A stretch of 64,000 nt of DNA from Nocardiopsis terrae (GTDB taxonomy: Bacteria; Actinomycetota; Actinomycetes; Streptosporangiales; Streptosporangiaceae), in NCBI RefSeq assembly GCF_014651695.1, contig NZ_BMXJ01000004.1, forward strand, positions 287,509 to 351,508, in the 5' to 3' direction. Below the pieces are notes generated by a model. The model worked only from the letters and a program-made list of their open reading frames with translations, was not told where the DNA came from and did not search any database. The position numbers and the translations under genes were made by a program. Each line of letters starts with the position of its first letter. Position 1 is the first letter of the stretch. Below, one piece after another: positions 9,025 through 17,505 of the stretch.

Positions 9025-9059
9025 CGCCGCCGGGCCCTCCCGGAAAGGGCCCGGCGGCG
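9025..9059 (-). terminator. hairpin at the end of the conservon/P450 operon
   Basis: Perfect 13-bp arms (CGCCGCCGGGCCC at 9025-9037 and its complement at 9047-9059) enclose a 9-base loop. The hairpin lies 10 bases past the stop codon of the last P450 gene. No long T run follows, which is usual for actinomycete terminators. Confidence 0.75.
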
Positions 9060-9068
9060 AACCCCGTG

Positions 9069-10322
9069 CTACCCCCGGGGGCGCAGGACGACCGGGAACT
9101 CCTTGAGGCTGTTGGTCGAGAGCGCCGCCACGACCTCCAGGGACTCGTCCGGAACGGCGAGCTCCAGGTCCGGGAAGCGCTCGAACAGCATCGGCAGGAT
9201 GATCCGCGACTCCAGGCGCGAGAGCGGGGCGCCCGGGCAGATGTGCGGGCCGTAGCCGAAGCTGATGTGGCGGCCCCTGCTCCGCTTCGGGTCGAAGACG
9301 TGCACGTCGTCGCCGAACTCGGCGCGGTCGCGGGTGGCGGCGCCGTAGTGCGTCAGCAGCGCCTCACCCTTCCTGATGGTCTGCCCGGCCACCTCGACGT
9401 CCTCGGTGGCGAAGCGGAACATCATGACGTTGTTGGGCGGGTCGAAGCGCAGGGTCTCCTCGATCACGTCCTCCCAGCTCACCTCGCCCCTCTTCAGCAG
9501 CTCGCGCTGCTCGGGGTGGTTGAGCAGGGCCCGGACCGCGTTGGTGAGCAGGTTGACGGTGGTCTCGTGGCCGGCCGCGACCACCGTCAGCAGGGTGACG
9601 ACGACCTCCGTGTCACTGAGGCCGTCCTCGCTCTCCACCCCCGTCCGGAGCAGGTCGGCGGTGAAGTCGTCGCACTCGTCCAGGTTCGCCTTCTTGCGGG
9701 CGACCACGTCGGTGAAGAACTGGAACAGCGCACCGTAGATCTCGATGTGCTCACCCGGCTCGGTGGTACCCGAGAACAGCTTGGCGTACATCTCGCCGAG
9801 GTGGACGTACTCGTCCTCCCCGATCCCGTAGAGCTCGCCGATGACCCCCATCGGCACCTTGAAGGTGAACCCGGACTTCAGGTCCTGGGGCTCGTGGGCC
9901 CCCTCCTCCAGGGTGTCCAGGTACCTGGCGGTCAGCCGCTCGATCCGCGGGCGCAGCCGCTCCACCCGGCGGGCGGAGAACGGGCTGGCGGTGAGTGTGC
10001 GCAGACGGCGGTGCGCGTCGCCGTCCAGGGCCAGCATGTTGGTGTTGTCGGTGGGGATGGTCGCCATGAGCGGCCACTCCGCGGTGACCGTGCCGTCCTG
10101 GAAGTCGGCCCAGTGGTCGACGCTCTTGACCAGCCGGGGGTCGTTGAGGGTCAGGCGGCTGGCCTCGTGGTGGGTGGTGGCCCAGGCCCGCACACCGCCG
10201 GGCAGCTCGACCCGGGTGAGCGGCCCCTCCTGGTAGAGGCGTTCACGGTCGGCCTGGACGTCCTCCGGGACCGCGTGCAGGATCGGGATGCCGTCGGCGT
10301 TGTGCTGCACGGGGCAGGGCAT
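9069..10322 (-). CDS. cytochrome P450, CYP154-like (second copy in the conservon operon)
   Basis: This 417-residue soluble P450 begins MPCPVQHNADG. It has the I-helix AAGHETTVN, a canonical K-helix ExxR in EETLR, and the heme-binding motif FGYGPHICPG with the ligand Cys near residue 361. CYP154-type enzymes hydroxylate steroid, polyketide or macrolide-like substrates, but this substrate cannot be predicted. The start overlaps the stop of the preceding P450 gene by one base (TGATG), with AAGGAG upstream, so the two are translationally coupled. It is closely similar in sequence to the other CYP154-like gene at 11587-12831, which points to duplication of a P450 pair. It is the last gene of the operon. 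Confidence 0.88.
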   Translation of the reverse strand: MPCPVQHNADGIPILHAVPEDVQADRERLYQEGPLTRVELPGGVRAWATTHHEASRLTLNDPRLVKSVDHWADFQDGTVTAEWPLMATIPTDNTNMLALDGDAHRRLRTLTASPFSARRVERLRPRIERLTARYLDTLEEGAHEPQDLKSGFTFKVPMGVIGELYGIGEDEYVHLGEMYAKLFSGTTEPGEHIEIYGALFQFFTDVVARKKANLDECDDFTADLLRTGVESEDGLSDTEVVVTLLTVVAAGHETTVNLLTNAVRALLNHPEQRELLKRGEVSWEDVIEETLRFDPPNNVMMFRFATEDVEVAGQTIRKGEALLTHYGAATRDRAEFGDDVHVFDPKRSRGRHISFGYGPHICPGAPLSRLESRIILPMLFERFPDLELAVPDESLEVVAALSTNSLKEFPVVLRPRG

Positions 10323-11536
10323 CAGTGGACTCCTTGAGGGATTGCGGGGGTGAAGGTGACGGGGAGGGAGACGACGCCGCGGACCCAGGGGGAGGGGCGC
10401 CACCGGAGCTCGTCGGGGCCCACCGCCAGCTCGACGTCGGGGAGGCGGTCGAGCAGGACCTCGATGGCGGTGACGGCGATGGTCTCGGCGATCTCCCGCG
10501 CGGCGTAGGGGCAGCCGTGCTCGCCGTGGGAGAAGGACAGGTGGGCGCGGTTGGCGTGTTCTCCCCCGGCCCGCGACCGGGTCAGGGCGGGGTCCTGGTT
10601 GGCGGCCGCGTACCCGAGCAGGACCATGTCGCCCGTACGGATGCGCTGGCCGCCGAGTTCGACGTCGTGGGCGGCGTACCGGCCCGCCTGCATCTGGGAG
10701 GGCGAGTCCGCCCACAGGACCTCGTTGAGGGCCTCCCGCACGCTGCTGCGGGCGCCGGACAGGGAGGCGGAGAAGCGGTCGTCGGTGAACATCAGCCGCA
10801 GCGCGTTCCCGATCCACTCGGTGGTGGTCTGGTGGCCGCCGCCCAGGATGGCCAGGAGTTCGGGGACGAGTTCCTCGTCGGTGTAGCCGCGGGGGTCGGC
10901 CATCAACCGGGAGACCACGTCGGGTCCGGGCCGGGCGCGGCGCAGGGCGACCAGCTCGCCGACCCGGGCGGCCATGTCCGCGTAGGCCCGCATGACGTCG
11001 GGGCCCGCGTCGAACACGGTCGACATGACGGCGGTGAGTTGTTCGCCGCGCTCGTCGTCCAGGCCGAACATCCAGCACAGGACCAGGGCGGGGATCCGGC
11101 TGGCGTACCGGCCCCGCAGCTCCGCCCCGCTGGAGGCGCAGAAGCCGTCGACGAGACGGTCCGCCAGCCGGGCGGTGACCGTGCGGAGCTCGTGGGGGTC
11201 GGCGGCGGTCAGCGCCGCGTTGACCGCCTGGGCGCGGAGCCGGTGGTCCTCCCCCTCAGCCGAGAGCATGTTCGGGAGCGGCATGACCACGGGCAGCATC
11301 GACCAGTCCTCGGGCACCCGGTCCCAGGAGTTCCACCGGCGCGGGTCCCGCGCGAACACCGCGGGGGTGGCGAGCACGTGGTGGAGCTCCCGGTACCCGA
11401 TGACCAGCCAGGCGGGGAGGTCACCGTCCATCAGGACGGGGACCACCGGGCCGTGCTCGGCACGCATCAACCGGTAGGCACCGCCGGGGTCGGCGTTGAA
11501 CCGCGGGTCGTTCAACCGGATCGGTTCCGTGGTCAT
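10322..11536 (-). CDS. cytochrome P450, CYP157-like, lacking the ExxR motif (second copy)
   Basis: This 404-residue P450-fold protein has I-helix GGGHQTTTEW and heme loop FSHGEHGCPYA, with Cys near residue 342. The K-helix, normally ExxR, reads EVLW (NEVLW near residue 270), so the Arg is missing. CYP157 proteins of Streptomyces conservons are known to lack ExxR. The ATG at 11536 is preferred to upstream starts because the N-terminus then matches the paralogue at 12881-14098 (DPGG.Y..MR.EHGPVVPV). The gene is paired with the CYP154-like gene that follows. It may act as a heme sensor or partner rather than a classical monooxygenase, which is inference. Confidence 0.85.
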   Translation of the reverse strand: MTTEPIRLNDPRFNADPGGAYRLMRAEHGPVVPVLMDGDLPAWLVIGYRELHHVLATPAVFARDPRRWNSWDRVPEDWSMLPVVMPLPNMLSAEGEDHRLRAQAVNAALTAADPHELRTVTARLADRLVDGFCASSGAELRGRYASRIPALVLCWMFGLDDERGEQLTAVMSTVFDAGPDVMRAYADMAARVGELVALRRARPGPDVVSRLMADPRGYTDEELVPELLAILGGGHQTTTEWIGNALRLMFTDDRFSASLSGARSSVREALNEVLWADSPSQMQAGRYAAHDVELGGQRIRTGDMVLLGYAAANQDPALTRSRAGGEHANRAHLSFSHGEHGCPYAAREIAETIAVTAIEVLLDRLPDVELAVGPDELRWRPSPWVRGVVSLPVTFTPAIPQGVH

Positions 11537-11586
11537 CGGGCACCTCGTCCATGGTCTGGGGGTGGGGACCTGGGGCAGGAGGGGAG

Positions 11587-12831
11587 CTACGGGCGCAGGA
11601 GGACCGGCAGTTCCTTGAGGCTGTTGACCACGATGGAGGGGTGGTTCTCCAGCTCGCCGTCCGGGACGGCCAGCTTCAGGTCGGGGAAGCGCTCGAACAG
11701 CAGGGGCAGGGCGATCTGGCCCTCCATACGGGCCAGGTGGGAGCCCGGGCACACGTGCGGTCCGTAGCCGAAGGAGATGTGGCGTCCCTGCTTACGGGTC
11801 AGGTCGAAGGTGTCCGGGTGGGGCTCCTCGCCGTGTTCACCGCGGTCGCGGCTGATCGCACCGTAGGAGGTCATCAGCGCCTCACCCTTGCGGATGGTCT
11901 CCCCGCCGACCTCGACGTCCTCGGTGGCGAAGCGGAAGACCATGTTGGAGGTGGGCGGGTCGAAGCGCAGGGTCTCCTCGACCACGGTGTCCCAGCCCAC
12001 CTCGCCCTGCTTGACCAGCTCGAACTGCTCCGGGTGGGCCAGCAGCGCGCGCACCGCGTTGCACAGCAGGTTGACGGTGGTCTCGTGACCGGCCGCCACG
12101 ACGACCTGCAGGGTGCCGCGCACCTCCAGGTCGGTGAGGGCGTCCCCGTCCTCGCCGGCGTTGAGGAGCTCGGTGGTCAGGTCCTCCCCCGGCTCGGCCC
12201 GCTTCCGGGCGATCATGTCCTCGTAGTAGCGCTCCAGGGTCGCGTAGGTCTCCATGAACTCCTGCGGGCTGGTGACCGCGCTGAAGAACTTCACGTACAT
12301 GTCGCGCAGGTAGCCGTGTTCGGCGGCGTCCACCCCGTAGAGCTCGCCGATCACGCTCATCGGGAGTTTGAAGGCGAACTCCCCCTTGAGGTCGAGCGGC
12401 TCGTGCGCCCTGCCCTCCAGGGCGTCGAGCAGATCGGTGGTCAGGCTGTGGATGCGCGGGCGCAACCGCTCCACGCTGCGCGCGGAGAAGGCCTTGGCGG
12501 TGAGCAGGCGCAGACGCTTGTGCTCGGCGCCGTCGGTGCCCAGGAGGTTGGTGGGGGTGGGCGGGATCGTGCTCATCAGGGGCCAGGCCTCGGGGATGCG
12601 CCCCTGCTGGTAGTCGTCCCAGTGGGCGATGTCCTTGACCAGGCGGGGGTCGTTGAGGGTGGCGCGGGCGGCCTCGTGGTGGGTGACGGCCCAGGCCCGC
12701 ACGCCACCGGGCAGTTCGACCCGGGTGAGGGGGCCTGCAGCGTGCAGGGTCTCGCGTTCGGCTCGCAGGTCCCTGACGTAGGGGTCCAGGGTGACGGTTC
12801 CACCGGAACCGTGCTGAACGGGGCAGGACAT
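11587..12831 (-). CDS. cytochrome P450, CYP154-like (first copy; CvnF position)
   Basis: This 414-residue P450 begins MSCPVQHGSGG. It has I-helix AAGHETTVNLL, K-helix EETLR (ExxR intact) and heme motif FGYGPHVCPG with Cys near residue 360. GAGGAG precedes the ATG. The sequence is strongly similar along its length to the P450 at 9069-10322 (shared AGPLTRVELPGGVRAW-type N-terminus, FSAR.VERLRPRI, MGVIGELYG-like stretch). It follows the CYP157-like gene with a 49-bp gap, the same order as in the second pair. It probably needs a ferredoxin and reductase encoded elsewhere, since none is nearby. Confidence 0.88.
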   Translation of the reverse strand: MSCPVQHGSGGTVTLDPYVRDLRAERETLHAAGPLTRVELPGGVRAWAVTHHEAARATLNDPRLVKDIAHWDDYQQGRIPEAWPLMSTIPPTPTNLLGTDGAEHKRLRLLTAKAFSARSVERLRPRIHSLTTDLLDALEGRAHEPLDLKGEFAFKLPMSVIGELYGVDAAEHGYLRDMYVKFFSAVTSPQEFMETYATLERYYEDMIARKRAEPGEDLTTELLNAGEDGDALTDLEVRGTLQVVVAAGHETTVNLLCNAVRALLAHPEQFELVKQGEVGWDTVVEETLRFDPPTSNMVFRFATEDVEVGGETIRKGEALMTSYGAISRDRGEHGEEPHPDTFDLTRKQGRHISFGYGPHVCPGSHLARMEGQIALPLLFERFPDLKLAVPDGELENHPSIVVNSLKELPVLLRP

Positions 12832-12880
12832 CAGTGCACTCCTCGGGGGCTGGTGCGGGGAACTCTGTACGGAGCGGGGG

Positions 12881-14098
12881 TCACGGGGCCCCGATCGGCT
12901 CGGTCGGGGTGAACGTGACGGGCAGGGAGGCGACCCCTCTCACCCAGGGGGAGGGACGCCAGCGGAGTTCGGTCTGGGGCAGGTCCAGTTCGATGTCGGG
13001 AAGCCTGTCGACGAGGACCTCGACGCCGGTGACGGCGATGATCTCGGCGATCTCCCGCGCCGGGTAGGGGCACTGGTGGGGCCCGTGCGAGAAGGACAGG
13101 TGGGCCTGGCTGCCGCGGTCGCCGACCCGGTCGGCGCCGGAGCGCACCAGCGGGTCCCGGTTGGCTCCGGAGAGTCCGAGGAGCACCAGGTCGCCCTGGC
13201 GGATGAGCTGACCGCCGAGCTCCACGTCGTGCACGGCGAAGCGCCCCGCGTGGATCTGGGTGGGGGTGTCCTCCCAGAGGACCTCGTTGAGGGCCTCCTG
13301 CACGCTGTTGCGGGCCCCCGCGATGGAGGCGCCGAAACGGTCGTCGGTGAACATCAGCCGCAGCGCGTTGCCCAGCCACTCGGCGGTCGGCTGGTTTCCG
13401 CCGCCCAGCAGGACGATCAGCTCGGGTACCGCCTCCTCGTCGGTGTACCCGGCGGGGTGGGCGAGCAGCCGGGAGACCACGTCGGGCCCGGGTGCGGCAC
13501 GGCGTTCGGCGACGAGTTCGCCCATGGCGGCCATCAGGGCCTGTTGGGCGGCCATGGCGTCGGCGCCGCCGTCGATCATCTTGTTCATGTTGTCGGCGAG
13601 GTGGTCGCCGCGCACCGCGTCCAACCCGTACATCCAGCTCAGGACCAGGGCGGGGAGCCTCGCGGTGTAGGAGGTGCGCAGGTCCGTGCCGGTGGACCCG
13701 CAGAAGGAGTCGATGAGCCGGTCCGCCATGCGCACGGTGGTGGCGCGCAGCTCGTGCAGGTCGGTCCCGGACAGGGCGTCGCTGACCGCGCCGGCACGGC
13801 GGCGGTGTTCGTCCCCCTCCGAGTGGAGCACCGTGGGCAGCTGCATCACCATCGGCAGCAGCGGCCAGTCCTCGGGGACCAGGTCCCAGGCGTTCCAGCG
13901 CCGGGAGCTCCGCGCGTACACGCTGGGGCTGTTCAGCACGTGGTGCAGTTCCCGGTAGCCGATGACCAGCCAGGCGGGCACGTCCCCCTCCATGGTGACC
14001 GGGACGACCGGGCCGTGCTCGGTGCGCATCTGCTCGTACAGCCCGCCGGGGTCGGTCTGGAACCGGGGGCCGTGCAACTGGACGGGGCAACCGCTCAT
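12881..14098 (-). CDS. cvnE: cytochrome P450, CYP157-like, lacking ExxR (CvnE position)
   Basis: This is a 405-residue P450-fold protein beginning MSGCPVQLHG. The I-helix reads GGGNQPTAEW, in which the usual acid/alcohol pair is altered. The K-helix reads EVLW instead of ExxR, and the heme loop is FSHGPHQCPYP with Cys near residue 342. The ATG overlaps the stop of the GTPase gene by four bases (ATGA), which fixes this start and shows coupling to the conservon. Conservons of Streptomyces commonly end with such P450 genes. Two independent departures from monooxygenase consensus make ordinary oxygen activation doubtful. Confidence 0.87.
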   Translation of the reverse strand: MSGCPVQLHGPRFQTDPGGLYEQMRTEHGPVVPVTMEGDVPAWLVIGYRELHHVLNSPSVYARSSRRWNAWDLVPEDWPLLPMVMQLPTVLHSEGDEHRRRAGAVSDALSGTDLHELRATTVRMADRLIDSFCGSTGTDLRTSYTARLPALVLSWMYGLDAVRGDHLADNMNKMIDGGADAMAAQQALMAAMGELVAERRAAPGPDVVSRLLAHPAGYTDEEAVPELIVLLGGGNQPTAEWLGNALRLMFTDDRFGASIAGARNSVQEALNEVLWEDTPTQIHAGRFAVHDVELGGQLIRQGDLVLLGLSGANRDPLVRSGADRVGDRGSQAHLSFSHGPHQCPYPAREIAEIIAVTGVEVLVDRLPDIELDLPQTELRWRPSPWVRGVASLPVTFTPTEPIGAP

Positions 14099-14724
14099 CC
14101 GGCTCTCCTCGTGATCAGGGAACACACGTGGTGTACGAGCGCGATGAGTACCTGCTTGGCCGATTCCCGTTCCCTGGCGTCGCACCGCACGAGCGGGACG
14201 GCGGGGTCCAGGTCGAGGGCGGAGCGCACCTCGTCCAGGGTGTGTTCGGTGTCGCCGAAGTCGTTGTGCGCGACGATGAACGGGGTGCCCTGCGCCTCCA
14301 GGCGGTCGATGGCGTAGAAGGAGTCCTCCAGGCGGCGGGTGTCGACGAGCACGACCGCGCCCAGGGCCCCGGTGAAGAGCCGGTCCCACAGGAACCAGAA
14401 GCGCTCCTGTCCAGGGGCGCCGAAGAGGTAGAGGACCGAGGTGGCGTCCAGGGTGATGCGGCCGAAGTCGAAGGCGACGGTGGTGGTGCGCTTGCCCTCC
14501 ACCCCGCTGAGGTCGTCGACCCCGTCCCCCGCCCGGGTCATGGTCTCCTCCGTGGTCAGCGGACGGATCTCGCTGACCGAGCGGACCAGGGTGGTCTTGC
14601 CGACCCCGAATCCGCCGACGACGGCGATCTTCAGGGCCTGTTCCGTGCTGTCGGCGAGCGGGGAGGCCGACCCGTCGGGCGGGGTGCCGGGTTCAGGGGC
14701 TGGTTCAGAGGTTGTGGAGTGCAA
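14095..14724 (-). CDS. cvnD: conservon GTP-binding protein
   Basis: This 209-residue Ras-like GTPase belongs to the CvnD / ATP-GTP-binding family. G1 is GGFGVGKTT (about residues 37-45), G3 APGQE and the G5-like element CDAR. The G4 position reads HNDF rather than NKxD, typical of this subfamily. The gene overlaps the end of the DUF742 gene by 20 bases and starts with TTG preceded by GAAGG, since no other start precedes the P-loop. In known conservons the GTPase associates with the kinase-like, roadblock and DUF742 proteins as a membrane-proximal switch resembling a eukaryotic G-protein module. Confidence 0.92.
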   Translation of the reverse strand: MHSTTSEPAPEPGTPPDGSASPLADSTEQALKIAVVGGFGVGKTTLVRSVSEIRPLTTEETMTRAGDGVDDLSGVEGKRTTTVAFDFGRITLDATSVLYLFGAPGQERFWFLWDRLFTGALGAVVLVDTRRLEDSFYAIDRLEAQGTPFIVAHNDFGDTEHTLDEVRSALDLDPAVPLVRCDARERESAKQVLIALVHHVCSLITRRAG

Positions 14725-15061
14725 CGAGCACCTTCTCCAACACGTCCGGTGAGGCGAGCGGGTGCGCCGGTGAGGGCGCGGGGGCCGGGTGGCGCGCGGT
14801 CACCCGGCCGGTGTCGATCAGGTCGGTGAGCAGGATGCGCACGACCGTCACGGGCAGGCGCAGGTGGGCGGCGACCTCGACCACGGCCATGGGGCTGACG
14901 CACAGGCGCAGGATCTCGGCGTGCTCGGACTGCATGCCCTGGGTCGGGAGGCACTCGGCGACGATGAGCGTCACCGCGTCCAGGGAGTCGTCGGCCCCGC
15001 TGCTGCGCCCCGAGGTGATGACGTAGAGCCGGTCGGGGCTCTCCCCGCGGTGTGAGCTCAT
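14705..15061 (-). CDS. cvnC: conservon DUF742 protein
   Basis: This 118-residue DUF742 protein has a winged-helix-like core (HAEILRLCVSPMAVVEVAAHLRLPVTVVRILLTDLIDTG) typical of CvnC, including the P..VVR segment. The DRLYVITSGRS N-terminus is the usual family opening. It overlaps the roadblock gene by four bases (ATGA) and the GTPase gene by 20. CvnC proteins are thought to bridge CvnB and CvnD and may bind DNA or protein. The role is inferred from the conserved operon. Confidence 0.92.
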   Translation of the reverse strand: MSSHRGESPDRLYVITSGRSSGADDSLDAVTLIVAECLPTQGMQSEHAEILRLCVSPMAVVEVAAHLRLPVTVVRILLTDLIDTGRVTARHPAPAPSPAHPLASPDVLEKVLVALHNL

Positions 15062-15462
15062 ACCGTCTCGGCCCCGGCCCGGGGCGGTGTGGTCAGGTGC
15101 TCGCCCATCTGCTCGACCAGCTCGTTCATGTTGTGGCCGACCAGCCCCGGTTCCGCTTCGTCGCTGGTGACGACGGCGAGGTGGGTGCCGTGGCCGGCCT
15201 CGACGATGAAGAGCAGGCCGCCGTAGAACTCGGCCATCGCCTGGCGTACGCCGCCCCTGCCGTCACCGAACTCCACCGAGGCGCTGTGCGCGAGGCTCTG
15301 CACTCCGGCCGCGATGGCGGCGAGGTGGTCGGCGCTGTCGGTGCTCAGGCCCGAGCTGTGGCAGAGCTTGAGTCCGTCCCGGGAGAGCACGAGCGCGTGT
15401 CGGGTGCCCGGTGTGTGTTCCAGGAGGCCTTCGAGCAGCCAGGTCAGCTTGTTGAGGTCCAT
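15058..15462 (-). CDS. cvnB: conservon roadblock/LC7 protein
   Basis: This 134-residue roadblock/LC7 protein begins MDLNKLTWLLEGLLEHTPGTRHALVLS, the standard CvnB opening. Such proteins act as GTPase-activating or regulatory partners of MglA- or CvnD-type GTPases. The ATG shares one base with the stop of cvnA (TGATG) and has GAAGGA upstream. Its end overlaps cvnC. Length and position are as expected for the family. Confidence 0.93.
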   Translation of the reverse strand: MDLNKLTWLLEGLLEHTPGTRHALVLSRDGLKLCHSSGLSTDSADHLAAIAAGVQSLAHSASVEFGDGRGGVRQAMAEFYGGLLFIVEAGHGTHLAVVTSDEAEPGLVGHNMNELVEQMGEHLTTPPRAGAETV

Positions 15463-16814
15463 CAGGTGTCCTTCGGTGAGTCAGTCGGCCCCTGGCCGCG
15501 CACCGCGGATCGGAACGCGCCGAAATCCTTCGCCGAGGCGGGGGGACTGGGTTTTTCGGGGGCGGGTTGTCTGCGCTCCGCGGCGGCGAGGGTCCGGCCC
15601 CGGCGGCGCTGCGGCAGGCCGTTCTCCGCCCTGGGTGCCGGAGCGGAGTCGGCGGGAGCTGCCGCCGTCTTTCGGGGGGAGGGTTCGGAGGCGACGACCG
15701 GCTGGGGCGCCGTGGGGGCGGGCAGCGGTTTGATGAGCCGCTGGGGCAGGAGCAGGATCACGGCCGTGCCGCCGCGTGAGGAGGAGCGGAAGGAGACGTC
15801 GAGGCCGTAGCGGTGGGCGATCTGTCCGACGACCGACAGGCCCAGGCGTGAACCGGAGATGGCGGAGATGTCGAGTCCGCCCTCCACCGCCTGGCGGGCC
15901 CGGCGCAGCGCCTCCTCTCCCATGACGAGGCCGCCGTCCTCGACCATGATCGCCACCCCGGCCTGGACCTCCTCCACGTGGACGTGGACCTCGGCGGTGG
16001 GCGGGGAGAACTTGGCCGCGTTGTCGAGGAGCTCGGCCAGCGCGTGGATGACCCCCTCCGCGGCGAACCCGGCGACCGCGAGGTCGGAGACGCTGTGCGT
16101 GCGGACCCGCTGGTAGGCGCCGATGCGGCCCATGGCGCCGCGCAGGATGCTCTCCATCGGGATGGCCCGCCCCCACCTGCGCCCCGAACGCGCTCCGGTG
16201 AGGATGGCGATGCTGTCGGCGACCCGCCCGGTCTGGGCCGTGGTGTGGTCCAGGTGCATGAGGTCGCCGAGGACGTCGGCCCCGGCGCTGCCGTCGCCGT
16301 GGCGTTCCTGCATCTGGCGCAGGTCGGCGAGCATCGTGGTGGTCAGTGCCTGGACCCGGCCCGCGGCGGTGGCGCAGGCGGCCATGGCGGCGGAGCGGCG
16401 GCGTTCGGCGGTGGAGATGCCGGTGGCGACGGCCCGTAGGACGGCGGCGTTCGAGGGGTCCGACACGGCGGACATCCGGTGCAGGGCGGTGTCGGCGGAG
16501 TCGCCGGTACGCAGCCGTTCGACCAGGCGGGGCAGGTGTTCCCCGGCGAGGGCCTCGGTTTCGGCCCGTACCTCTTCGACCCGTGCCCGGAGTTCGGCGA
16601 TCCGGTGGTCCCGGCGCGCGAGGAGGAGGGCCAGGGCCAGGAGCAGCAGGAGGGCGACGCCTCCGGTGACCAGGACCGGCACCAGCCCTTCCGGGTGGGC
16701 GGTCCACAGGGCCCAGCCCCAGGCCGGCAGCACCGGGACCAGGACGAGAAGCCACCGTTGGGCGGTCGGCCTCGGTGGCAGCGCTCCGCGGGATCGGGGG
16801 GATTTGTCAGTCAT
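15462..16814 (-). CDS. cvnA: conservon sensor-kinase-like membrane protein
   Basis: This 450-residue protein has two N-terminal membrane segments (about residues 20-38 and 47-65) with almost no extracytoplasmic loop. A coiled region follows, then a dimerisation-like HLDHTTAQTGRVADSIAILTG stretch and a HATPase domain with N-box ELLDNAAKFSPP and G-box SGSRLGLSVV. A basic, Pro/Ala-rich tail of about 100 residues closes the protein. CvnA proteins resemble histidine kinases but usually lack a partner regulator and signal to the CvnBCD module. It is the first gene of the operon. The upstream spacer holds its promoter, which I could not pinpoint. Confidence 0.9.
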   Translation of the reverse strand: MTDKSPRSRGALPPRPTAQRWLLVLVPVLPAWGWALWTAHPEGLVPVLVTGGVALLLLLALALLLARRDHRIAELRARVEEVRAETEALAGEHLPRLVERLRTGDSADTALHRMSAVSDPSNAAVLRAVATGISTAERRRSAAMAACATAAGRVQALTTTMLADLRQMQERHGDGSAGADVLGDLMHLDHTTAQTGRVADSIAILTGARSGRRWGRAIPMESILRGAMGRIGAYQRVRTHSVSDLAVAGFAAEGVIHALAELLDNAAKFSPPTAEVHVHVEEVQAGVAIMVEDGGLVMGEEALRRARQAVEGGLDISAISGSRLGLSVVGQIAHRYGLDVSFRSSSRGGTAVILLLPQRLIKPLPAPTAPQPVVASEPSPRKTAAAPADSAPAPRAENGLPQRRRGRTLAAAERRQPAPEKPSPPASAKDFGAFRSAVRGQGPTDSPKDT

Positions 16815-17505
16815 GGTGCTCCACGTCCGGCCACGTCGTCACTCTTCGTACACATTGGAGGGCACACCGAACGGGTGCCGGTAATCAACGTGCGAAGGCG
16901 TGCTGAATAGGTGGACGAATTAACCCCAACCTATCTTTTTCTGCACACAGCGAGTCAACATACCATCAAGTTCGTCTGTCGCCTATGTCAGAAAAAGAAC
17001 AAGGTAATGCAATCCGGGGGCCGGTCCGGGACTCCGGCGGCACAGGGGGTTCCCGCAGGAATCACCACATCGCGGACCCGACCCCGAGGACACGCGAAAA
17101 CCCTGCCCCGATCTCTCGTATACATATCTTGAACTGCGGTGACACCCGGGAAATCCACGTCCCCGGAAATCGATCGGTCCGACTTCGGGCGGCCCGCGCC
17201 CACGTACGCGCCCGGGAGGCTCCTCCGCCGGCGCGGCCGTGTCCGGGAGGCGGGTCGTGTGAGCAGGGGTGCACGAACGGGGCCGGACACGGCAGCGCTC
17301 CCGACGGGATCCGGAACCCGAGAAACCCACCCCCTAGAGTGGTGCAGGTCACAAGCGCCGGAGGGCTCGGTGGCGCAGGCCCCGGCGGCGTGCGCTGCTC
17401 CCGAGTCCGCCGGAGTGGTTCGACCTCAGGTCAGCGGGGAATCTTGACGTGGACCGACGCGTTACACCCCGCGAGACCGCACAAGCGCCTGGAGGCACCC
17501 ACACG
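16815..17505. other. divergent spacer between the conservon and rbpA
   Basis: About 690 bases lie between two divergent genes. No frame shows a domain or a credible start. The right end carries a sigma-R-type promoter for rbpA, and the left, AT-richer part (16830-16990) should contain the conservon promoter. Nothing else could be identified. Confidence 0.5.
17437..17463 (+). promoter_or_regulatory. sigma-R-type promoter of rbpA
   Basis: GGGAAT at 17437-17442 and GTT at 17461-17463 are separated by exactly 18 bases. This matches the Streptomyces SigR consensus GGGAAT-N18-GTT. The -10 triplet lies 42 bases before the rbpA ATG. rbpA is a known SigR target in Streptomyces coelicolor, so the match fits established regulation by thiol-oxidative stress. 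Confidence 0.82.

Noticed and set aside
9066..14317. Several 400-500-codon frames antisense to the P450 genes
   Set aside because: They mirror the P450 codons, have no domains and overlap one another. The P450 motifs are unambiguous.
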